Source: Lingula anatina
Lineage: Eukaryota > Brachiopoda > Lingulata > Lingulida > Lingulidae
Assembly (NCBI RefSeq): GCF_001039355.2
Contig: NW_019774469.1
Coordinates: 337,484 to 401,483, forward strand
Length of the DNA: 64,000 nt
Reading direction: 5' to 3'
In this document: one piece after another, positions 44,690 through 55,139 of the stretch
Layout of the letters: the number at the start of each line of letters is the position of its first letter
Position numbering within the stretch: position 1 is the first letter of the stretch
Notes under the pieces: model-generated
Database searches by the model: none
The model's input: only the letters and a program-made list of their open reading frames with translations
What the model was told of the DNA's origin: nothing
Program-made: the position numbers and the translations under genes

Positions 44690-45367
44690 TAATGTAACCA
44701 TATTGGGTTCATTTTTTTGAATTTCAGGAAAAACTACTGATTCTTTCTTTAATTTGTGGGGTACCGATGATAGCTTTGGGTTGACTGGCATGTTAGATTT
44801 TACAGACTTATCTGATGGTGAAAAATGGTCTGAATATATTATAGACTTACTTGAATGACCAGGGGCATCAGTGGCACTCAAACTGACAGGATAGGCTGTG
44901 TCAACTGTAGCATCTGTCTTGTCTGAAGCATCTGTATAAGCTGCATGAACAGTAACATCTGAAGCAATGGGAATGTCAGTGTGTTCAGGAAATTCAGTGT
45001 TTTCAATAACTGCATTATTTTCACTTTTTTCAGTGTTTTCAGTAATTTCACTGTTTTTTTCAGTAATTTGTGTAATCTCAGTATTTTCAGTAATTTCATT
45101 GCTTTTTTCAGTATTTTCACTGCTTCTATCAGTAATTTCACTGCGTCTATCAGTAATTTCACTGCTTCTATCAGTAATATCAGTAATTTCACTGCTTCTA
45201 TCAGTAATTTCACAGTTTTTCACAGAGCCCACCGAGGTGGGCGTGCCTGCCGAAGCAGGCACAATAGTAGACGTGGCATCCTTAGTCACCCTCTTGCGAC
45301 TTTTCTTGATCATCTTCTTCTGATGTGCCCTTCTTTGGACCATGCTTTGTTTTTTCAACCTAGGCAT
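44690..45367 (-). CDS. EITD-repeat protein, second copy (truncated at N)
   Basis: Same start, acceptor-like TTTCTAG and basic N-terminus as 41595-42701, with a different number of EITD units and several substitutions. The frame ends at the N at 44689. Probably the other allele of one gene. Confidence 0.4.
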
Positions 45368-46063
45368 CTAGAAATATGAAAAAATACATATTTATTGGCA
45401 AACCATAATAGAAACTAAGAGAGTTGTAAACAGTTTCTTTCGAGTGCAACTGCTTAAGAGGCCCTTAACAAACTACCAAGACTAACAAGTGCACCGAAAA
45501 TAAAACATTATCAAACAAAAACATTATTTACTGATGTGTTGTTTCTGTAATTAAAGGTACATGCCGATGGAGTGCGAATCCCCAGTAATACATGTACATG
45601 TAATCTACCTCTACTAGTTACTTGTATAACAAAAATGAAGTTGACATGCCAATGAACAAAACAATTTAATCACTTCATCAACAATAAAATAGCCTTAAAC
45701 TATCTCATTTAAATTGATGGTTAATTTGGATTACTTATCTAACCTACTAAAATTTATCAGTCCCATTTATATACAGCAGAGAAAGCAGATAGAAGAATGT
45801 ATTCACATATGCCTTTTGGTGTTGTTTTACAAAATGCTAGTTAATTATAACACGGGGTACTCAGGACACAGACCATGAATACTAGATACCGTCAATGGAT
45901 TTTTGGATTTTTGGAATTTGGATTTTTAATTAGAACGGTGCCTTAGATACAATGTTTTATTCCATTTTAATAGAGTCAGAATAATATAATATTGGATTCC
46001 TTGCAAAGCATAATATTTGTTGTGCCCATCATATTACTGTCATTACAGATTACATAACTACAC

Positions 46064-46099
<36 letters not shown>

Positions 46100-46486
46100 G
46101 CCCAGTTTCTACTTCCAGCACCGAGCTGGTTTATATTGAGTCTGGTAGTATTATTTGTCTTAAGATGCCAAAGCTCAGAAATGTAAATTAAGGGCATCAG
46201 GTATGCTAAAAAAAAAAAAACTATTATTTAAGGTTTGTTTAGTTATTAAGGTCAAATGGAAAAAGAAAAGACTTCAGAAGAAAATAGGACTTTTGGAACA
46301 TGTTCAGACCTGCTTTAAGCTACTCTTTTTAAATATGAATTGATTTGTTATAATCAAGTTGTCAGAAAACAAGTGAAATTAGTAAGCTACAGCTACTGAA
46401 AAAGAAGTGCAATGATATATAACACTTCATTATATACAGAATATCTGTAAATACCTGGATGGATTTTTTACAAGGTAACTAAATTA

Positions 46487-47018
46487 CAAGGGTTGTAGTA
46501 AGTAGCGAGCCTCGTGTGGAAGGGGTTAAGCAGCGATATCCCTTTTCAGCCCTTCTATTTCCTGACTATTTAAAGGTGTGTAGCCAAAGTTTGGTGTCAT
46601 TTGATTAGTTTATGTCGACGAGGAAGCACTCTCAAATAAGCAAGGCAAGTGATTTTTGTGAAATGCCCCTGCTCACAAGTCTGTCATTGCCATGGCTGCA
46701 ATCAACGAGTGTGGCTTTGAACTGATAGAACATACACCAACATCCTGATCTTGCTTCCTCTGACTATTATCTATTTCCCAAATTGAGTAAGGCCATTTCA
46801 GGTACTCACTTTGTGTCAGATGATGACATCATACGTGAAGTGGAGGGGTTTCTGAATGTCCAAGGGAAGGGCTTCTATGAAAGTGGCATACAGTCTCTCA
46901 AAACTCACTGGCAAAAGTGTATAGATACTCAAAGAGAGTATGTTGAGAAATAAACAAAAATACTTGTAAAATGTGTACCCCTTCTATATGAGGCTAACTA
47001 CTTATCAATCAACCCTCA
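46487..47018 (+). mobile_element. internally deleted mariner element, copy B
   Basis: The same insertion as 43787-44320, carried on the right-hand duplicate. The left end is more damaged (GGGTTGTAGTAAGTAGC) and the right end reads ATCAATCAACCCTCA. Confidence 0.82.
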
Positions 47019-47513
47019 TACAACCTAATTGCTATCGGCCTCCCGAACAGGTATATTAAAGAACAAAACATGGATAAAGGAACTTGGTACATTTGATAAA
47101 TGTAAACTTGTACTTATTACTTTAGTCAAAAGATAAAAATATCAGCAGTCGCAATTTGCACATTGAGACATGTGAAAAGTAAAACAAGGATAAAGTGACA
47201 GCAGTTGAAAAAAAATTCTAAGATTGCTACACAGAAGTTATAAAAGGTGAAGACCAGTTACCAAAAAAGCTACTTGTATGGGTTATTAAATAAACATTTA
47301 ATTGATCCATCCATTAAGAAATATTCAAATTGTTGATCTCCTAATGATGAACGTAAACAAAGTAATTAATGTTCAAAGGGAATATTCATAATAAGTTATC
47401 TTTAGCTGACTTGGATAAATGCTGGGGAGTCTCTGCTTGGAAGCTTAATCCATTTATTAACCAAACAGTACCTTTTTATATGGAGAGGGAAAAAGAACTG
47501 GTCTCATCTATAA

Positions 47514-47727
47514 GGGTCTATTCCCACAACTTTAGATCGATCTATCACCGCGGGGAGTCTCACCAGACTAACGTCAGATAATCCCCCTTAAGTGTCCGTC
47601 CCCGCCCACTACAAGCCATAAGGGGCAATTAACTTTCGTGTCCGCCCGGCTGACAGCTATTCAGCGCGAACCCCCAGGGAGTTAGGTCGATCCAAAGTAG
47701 GTCGATCTAATCTATGGAAATGGGGTG
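47514..47727. mobile_element. Harbinger-like MITE family, copy 4
   Basis: TAA at 47511-47513 and 47728-47730 flanks GGGTCTATTCCCA-type inverted ends. Opposite orientation to copies 1 and 2. The short plus-strand ORF across it is not a gene. Confidence 0.88.
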
Positions 47728-48206
47728 TAAGATGCTAAAGTGTGGTATTGATGGTTACCTTTAACAATCATACTATGAAGTAAATGCGCACTAAATTAAA
47801 AGGATATTTTCATTAATAAAAGGGCTGCTACTAGTAACTCATTCCCTCTGTAGGGATCTAGGTGATACTCTGTAGGTGATACTCTTAGCACAACAGTGTT
47901 CAATATGCTCATTGATGCTCTGGGTGACAAGTTAATTCAGCCCAACACTAATCTGGTCCTCATTTCTGAACCAAACACCTGTAAATTGCACGTTTTAGAC
48001 AGATGGACTAATTAAGGGTCTGTTATGTATTCAAAAGCAACCTTCAAATGTGAACAATCAATCATGAACAAAAATGGTGCAAACTTTTTTGAGCCTTTTC
48101 TCATATTTGGAGAAACCAATCAGTGGATACTGACATTTCAGATTTCAGGAAAGTATACAACAGTATTATATTTAAGTAATAAAAATTGCCATAAAGGCTT
48201 GATGTT

Positions 48207-49395
48207 TCAAAATAACGAACCCACATATTGCCAACAATTAAGTATCTACCTATCTAAAAATACTGCCTTGGTATGTACTTGTCTGCTAGTAGATATCAAT
48301 ATTAAGTGCACACTGCTGGTACTTAGATGATCTTGAGACTTAAATGACAAGTATCTAAAACAATACTTACATTCTATTGCCACACTAATTATCCTGACAA
48401 GGTGCAATTGACTAAGTGGGTAACTGACTGACTGAGTAACTTCAACTGGGAACTGGAAGAAATAGAATGTTATATAAACTCAACTGACTATTATTTAATC
48501 TAGCACTGATGCTCTTAATATCTGAAACATATTCCTTTACTTTTGATAAGCTCCACATTGTTGAGAAGAAACTATGGTTACTCAAAAAATATATAGCATA
48601 TAAAAATAATAATAATAATAATTATTATTATTATTATTATTTACAGTCTAAAATCCATATATAAAATGTTTAGTAGATTTTACAGAGGTAAAATGAACAG
48701 AATATGATCTAAAGAGTCAAAAATAAAAAATAAACAGTTGAGATATAAACGATATTGAAATATATGGTGCAATGTAAATTAATATATTCTGTAGGTCCCA
48801 TTTAAAACAAGATGATCCGCCAACTAGCAGATCTGCCAACTAAATAGGGCTGACCCTACTTTAAAAATGATAGCGCTGAATCCAGAAGGTCTCACATCCT
48901 CAACATGCGCCCTTAAATGGATTTAAATTCATGCAGGGTTTAATTATTAGGCCCCTGCAGTTGTGGCATGTGTGGGGGCAAAAAGACCGTTAAGGAATAA
49001 ATGGCATGGTTATTGAAGTGGGGTTAAAATTATTTAGTGGACGAATCTGCTTGTCAGTGGTCCCTCTATTCTGTTGCTTCAATAACCAACCCACATATTG
49101 CCAACAATAAAGTATCTACCAATCTAAAAGTATTTCCTTGGTATGTTCTTGTCTGCTAGTAGCTATCTATATAAAGTGCACACTGCTGGTACGTAGATGA
49201 TCTTGAGACTTAAATGACAAGTATCTAAAACAATACTTACATACTATTGCCACACTAATTATCCTGACAAGGTGCAATTGACTAAGTGGGTAACTAACTG
49301 ACTGAGTAACTTCAACTGGGATCTGGAAGAAATAGAATATTATATAAACTCAATTGACTATTATTTAAATCTAGCATTGATGCTCTTTATATCAC

Positions 49396-49438
<43 letters not shown>

Positions 49439-51250
49439 TTTATTTACAGTCTAAAATCCATATATAATATGTTCAGTAGATTTTACAGAGGTTAAATGAA
49501 CAGAATATGATTAATAGAGTCAATAATAAAAAAATAGCTGGTAAAGATATAAAGATATTGAAATATATGGTGCAATGTAAATAAATATATACTGCAGGTC
49601 CCATTCAAAGCAAGATGATCTGCCAATTAGCAGATCTGCCAACTAAATAGGGCTGACCCCACTTTAAAAATGATAGTGCTGAATCCCAAAGGTCTCACAT
49701 CCTCCACATGTGCCCTTAAAAGGATTTAACCATGTGTCCAGGTTTAATTATAAGGCCCATCGGGCCATGCAGTTGTGGCGTGTGTAGGGGCAAGAAGACC
49801 GTTAAAGAATAAATGGCATGGTTTTTGAAGTGGGGTAAAAATTATTTAGTGGATGGATCTGCTTGTCAGTGGTCCCTCTATTCTGTTGCTTCAATAACCA
49901 ACCCACATATTGCCAACAATAAAGTATCTACCAATCTAAAAGTATTTCCTTGGTATGTTCTTGTCTGCTAGTAGCTATCTATATAAAGTGCACACTGCTG
50001 GTACGTAGATGATCTTGAGACTAAATGACAAGTATCTAAAACAATACTTACATACTATTGCCACACTAATTATCCTGACAAGGTGCAATTGACTGAGAGG
50101 GTAACTGACTGAGTAACTTCAACTGGGATCTGGAAGAAATAGAATATTATATAAACTCAACTGACTATTATTTAATCTAGCATTGATGCTCTTAATATCA
50201 CAAACATATTCCTTTACTTTTGATAAGCTCCACATTGTTGAGAAGAAACTATGGTTACTCAAAATATATATAGCATATAATAATAATAATAATAAATAAT
50301 AATAATAATATTTATTTACAGTCTAAAATCCATAAAAAAATGTTTAGTAGATTTTACAGAGGTAAAATGAACAGAATATGATCAAAAGAGTCAAAAATAA
50401 AAAATAAACAGTTGAGATATAAACGATATTGAAATATATGGTGCAATGTAAATTAATATATTCTGTAGGTCCCATTTAAAACAAGATGATCCGCCAACTA
50501 GCAGATCTGCCAACTAAATAGGGCTGACCCTACTTTAAAAATGATAGCGCTGAATCCAGAAGGTCTTACATCCTCCACATGCGCCCTTAAATGGATTTAA
50601 CCTCATGCAAGGTTTAATTATTAGGCCCCTGCAGTTGTGGCATGTGTGGGGGCAAGAAGACCTTTAAGGAATTTAACATATTTAGTGGACAGATCTGCTT
50701 GTCAGTGGTCCATCTATTCTGTTGCTTCAATAACCAACCCACATACTTCCTGCAATTTAGTAGCTGCCTAGATGTTCAAGTATTACCTTTTCTATATACT
50801 TGAATTCTAGTACTTAGCTATCTACATCAAATGCATAATTCTGGTATTTTGATGATCGTGAGACTTAAATGCTAATGATTTAAAACAAACAATACTTGCC
50901 ACACTTATTATTCTGTGAAGCTTCAACTGAATTGCTTCTAACTTCAACTGTGAGCTGGAAGAAATATAATATTATACAAATTCAACTTAAAATGATTAAA
51001 TCTAGCATTGATTCTCTTTATATCACAAAGGGGGCATCTCGATAGTCCGAAGGTTCATTGGTCCGAAAAGTGGTAACATTTTTGCCGATCTTTTAATCAA
51101 GGGCTCATTGGTCCGAAGGTTCTTTAGTGAACATTCGGACCAATGATTCTTCGGACTATTGCTATGGACCCATCACAAACATACTCCTTCACTTTTTATC
51201 AGCCACAATGTTGAGAAGAAACTATGGTTTCTACAAGTATATTAAAATAT
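48207..51250. repeat. tandem array of about 0.81-0.87 kb units
   Basis: Three clear units start near 48207, 49075 and 49889 (word AACCCACATATTGCC), and a diverged fourth starts near 50723. Each has an AAT-type microsatellite, then TTTACAGTCTAAAATCCATA, and a GGTTTAATTATTAGGCCC segment. Units 1-3 share about 93-97%. No coding potential. Confidence 0.9.
51030..51171. mobile_element. 142-bp MITE with 8-bp target duplication
   Basis: Inverted ends sharing ATAGTCCGAAG and CATTGGTCCGAA. ATCACAAA flanks both sides (51022-51029, 51172-51179). The homologous empty site (one ATCACAAA) is seen in an earlier tandem unit near 50198. Confidence 0.93.
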
Positions 51251-51750
51251 CACCAGTAATATTAGTACTTACTAGTACTGTAACACAGGATAAACCTTGA
51301 CCCCCTTTTGGAGCAAAGTACACATGCTGTTAAACACCATAAAACAAATGCATTATCCTGTGAATCAATGAAAGGCAAATTTCCCCAATAAAGAAATGTG
51401 GCATCAATTCAGGCAAGCAAGACACCATTGCCATTTAATGAGATTTTTCACATAGCTATTCTTAACTTTCTTTAGTCGTGAATATTGTTGATGCACATCT
51501 CTAAAAGTTATGCACTGTTTTAAATACTATAGAGCTTTAGGATACAGATTTGACATAAACATCTTCAGTGTCTAATGTTATGTATGTATGATCTTTTCAA
51601 CTGTTAATTAGGATTTATTAATTAGCTTTATTTTTGCTCTTTAATTGTTTTGCAATAGCAGTATAAATAACTCCTCTTAAAAACTAACATTAAACTAAAA
51701 TTAACAACTTACCAAGCTTCTTCTGTAAACCTATGGCCTCCTTCACAATG

Positions 51751-52025
51751 TCTCTAGTTGCACATTTCTAGGTCACTGCATCTCATTAGTCAAATGAACT
51801 GGGGATTGTGGGAAACCTCCTGATGAGAGCTTAGAATCTTCCTAAGGGAGATCTGGCTTTTCTGTTAACCTTTCCACCCTTAGCAACAGTCTCTAGTTGC
51901 ACATTTCTAGGTCACTGCATCTCATTAGTCAAATGAACTGGGGATAGTGGGAAACCTCTTGATGAGAGCTTATAGAATCTTCCCAAGAGAGTTCTGGCTT
52001 TTCTGTTAACCTCTTCACCCACAGT
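51751..52025. repeat. 139-bp tandem duplication
   Basis: TCTCTAGTTGCACATTTCTA recurs at 51751 and 51890, with matching sequence through TTCTGTTAACCT in both copies. Confidence 0.92.
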
Positions 52026-52406
52026 ATAATAAAACAAGACAGCACTGTTCTGACATGGGTTTATTTCCATATTTAACACTTTCTAAACATAAAACAAAAT
52101 AAACAGTGTACTGCAATTTTTATATGATCAACTAAGAAAATAGATGAGATGGGAAAAATATCAATAGAACAGTGTTAAATGTCCAATTTCCTCCATTCTT
52201 AGATTCTGAACATAGTGGATGACTGAATCTGACAAACTGCAATGATATGAGTTTATTTCCATTTTTGACACTTTATTACACAAAACACAATAACAAGTTT
52301 ACCATAATTTTTACAAAATCAACTGAAAATATTGTAAAGATGCAGGAAATGTCAAACAAACACTTTTACGTATCTTATTACTTAAATAATAAGGCTATTA
52401 ACATGC

Positions 52407-52979
52407 CTAAGAATTGAATCTGAGGAAATGCGAAAAAAACAGCTTCACTTCTAAAATAATGCCCCGATTATGCTGATTTTCGAACTCAATCTGCGTTTTA
52501 GTAAGATTGACCATTCCTGTGAGTTTAATGACAATGGGTCTCTCTGTTTTTCTTATATTGTGTTTACAGTGTTGCATATATGCTGAAAAATGAAAAAAAA
52601 ACAACACAACTACTAAAATAGTGGCCCGATCATGCCGATTTTCGAACTTGACCTGCGCTTTAAGAAGATTGATTACTCCAGTGAGTTTCATGACAACAGG
52701 CCTAACGGTTTTCCTTAAAATGTGTTTACAAGGTTGCATATATGCTGAAAAGGAAAAAAACAGCATAACTTCTACTATAATGGCCCGATCATGCTGATTT
52801 TCGAACTTGACCTGCGTTTTATGAATATTCATCAGCTCTGTTAATATAAAACCAAAAAGTAAAACTGTTTTCCACTTATCGTGTTTACGGTGAAAGTGCA
52901 CGGCGACGGCATCGGCATCGGCATCGCCATCGGCGACGGCGACGACAGACGCAGGCGATGGCAATATGTACAGACACAT
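52407..52979 (-). repeat. three tandem units of 159-162 bp that keep one open frame
   Basis: CCCGATYATGCYGATTTTCG recurs at about 52463, 52625 and 52784. Because the period is a multiple of three, the minus strand has an uninterrupted 190-codon ORF with the repeated motif KxQVKFENQHDRA...AYMQxCKH. No known family and no splice evidence. Treated as a repeat with a possibly fortuitous ORF. Confidence 0.75.
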
Positions 52980-52994
52980 CTGTGTCTGTACATA
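52965..52994. repeat. 14-bp-arm palindrome, copy 1
   Basis: TATGTACAGACACA, two bases (TC), then the exact inverse. It is preceded by a GGCGACGGC-type triplet run. The same block is at 55014-55043. Confidence 0.93.
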
Positions 52995-53004
52995 AAAACA
53001 TTCT

Positions 53005-53300
53005 GGGCCATATGTGGTCCATGTCTGGCCCTAATCTGGCCCATTTGAATATGATCTGGCCCACATCTGGCCCACATCTGGCATGCCATACCTTTGCCAG
53101 ATATTGCCAGATCTGGGCCGACATCTGGCCATATGAGCAAATGTGGACTGGGCCAGATGTGGCAATGTCTGGGCCAGATCTGGCCCAAACATTGCCACAT
53201 CTGGCCCACATCTGGCAAGCCATACGTGGGCCATACCTTTTGCCAGACATTGCCAGACGTTGCCAGATCTGGGCCAGACGTGGGCCAGATCACTGAGGCT
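53005..53300. repeat. TCTGGCCCA-rich cluster
   Basis: Dense direct and inverted copies of TCTGGCCCA and TCTGGCA within 300 bp. The self-complementary word GGCCAGATCTGGCC explains why both strands show stop-free frames. The ORFs here are by-products. Confidence 0.85.
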
Positions 53301-54962
53301 GTCTGGGATGAATCTTTTATGAGTAATTATTTTGGAATTTCTCAATCAGAATTTGACAGACAACTCATTACTATTTAGGCAGCAAACTTAGATATAGTTT
53401 TTGTCAACTGGGAGAAAATGACATCAGCACAGAAGTGACCTCACTTCCATTGTTTCTGCCATCCTTCGTATGACCCACGCTACCACTGATTACAATCCCA
53501 ATATTCAGAAAACAATTTGAGCATTCGTTTTCAGGGATCAACACAGTGTGTAATTTATCATATTGTACTGACATGGTTTTCTCTTGTTTTCTGTTAAATT
53601 ATCTAATATGTGTACCAAAAACTTGTTTCCTCAGTTCTTAGTTATTATTATGCAATTCCTTGATCCAGGAATCTTAAATCTTCCGGCCCTTCTCCTTTAT
53701 CTTCTATATCGTCACACTATTATGTGACCCAGATCTGTTGCTTCATTTTTGCATACTGAGGTGAGGTTAACTAAAATGGTTTTTCTACTAATAGAACGTT
53801 TTTATACTATTTAAAAGGTGGGTGTTGATGAAAACATATCTATAGTGAACAGATTGATTGCTGAATTTATGTAATAAATTCGAGAAATAGATCTAAATGT
53901 GACCAGAATTCTTAAATGATATCTGACATTTAATAAAATTCAATTCATGCTCAATTAATGCTAATTGAAATATGTGCTGTTGTTAGTAGGGTTACACGAA
54001 AATGAAATTAATGTTATCTGATATTAAATAGTTTAATAAAATAAAATCGTTTCATGATCTATTAATGTTAATTTAAAAATGTGTTGTTGTTAGTGTGGGT
54101 AGAGGTTGTATTTATAATTAGGAACTTTGACAACCTCATTGGAGGCACATCTGAAACACCAGGCAAAGTAGCCTACTTATGTCAGATTTCCCAACATCTG
54201 CCAAGATTATGATTTTACAGCTAGCAGAAACTGCACAATGTCCAAGTAAACAGCTCCTACATACCGTTCTTTCCAGAAAACCACCTCCAATTTTCTGTTC
54301 ATATTATCTTAACAGTATTATAGAGCAAACTTAGATTTAAAAGGGAGAATTTGACAAAAAGTTGAAAAACAAGAAGATACTTGTAAAGAAGTACTAAGAA
54401 GTATTGTATACTTTAGTAGAGATTACCATGAATTTATACTGGTAGGTGTTCTCTTACTGGCCCCTTTGATAGATAAAAAGTTACTTTACACTTTCAGTTA
54501 ATCTTCATAAATTTCTAATATTTGTAAACAGTACTGAAATGAATAAGAGACAATTTGCCCTGCTTTCATAGATTGTGACAGTGGTGCATGCCGGACACAA
54601 TGCAATCACAACCAGTCACAATCTAAGTGTAACTATATATAAATATGCACAAATTTATTATTTGTTGTATGTCATTTTATCTAATTACATGTCACCGTTC
54701 ATTACAGGGTGAAAATATTAGTTATACCAATAAATATATTTTAAACCACAAGAGAGTCCGTCTGTTACATTAGTACATAATAGATTTTTAAGGGCATCAT
54801 CTATAATTGGCAGCTAGCTGGACAAAAACACCAAATTTTGCAGGTGTACATGTATAACTACCTTTTGACATACTAAATCATACTAGTCTCTTACCCCTCT
54901 GGAGAATAACCCCATTTGGGCAAATAGTTCAAGATGGTCACCAATTTATGGCATTATATAAA
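53301..54962. other. AT-rich stretch without recognised features
   Basis: No long ORF, no repeats visible by eye, ending at the N at 54963. Confidence 0.5.
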
Positions 54963-55013
54963 NGCGACGGCGACGACAGCAACGACGGCGACGACAGACG
55001 TAGATGATGGCTA

Positions 55014-55043
55014 TATGTACAGACACATCTGTGTCTGTACATA
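55014..55043. repeat. 14-bp-arm palindrome, copy 2
   Basis: Same arms and TC spacer as 52965-52994, again preceded by GGCGACGAC triplets, starting just after the N at 54963. Confidence 0.93.
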
Positions 55044-55139
55044 AAAATCCTGGTTTCATTAAAGTGCTCTGGAATTTTTTTTGTTTTTCAGTATTGTATC
55101 TCTCTCAAAATGATTATTACAACCCAATGCCCTTTTACT

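Larger units (their letters stand above)
44690..47391. repeat. 2.7-kb duplicated block, right copy
   Basis: Counterpart of 42015-44688, beginning right after the N at 44689 and running on into unique sequence at about 47392. Confidence 0.88.

Noticed and set aside
52841-53378. several ORFs on both strands rich in Trp, Pro and Gly
   Set aside because: Translations of the TCTGGCCCA palindromic cluster, open on both strands for trivial reasons.
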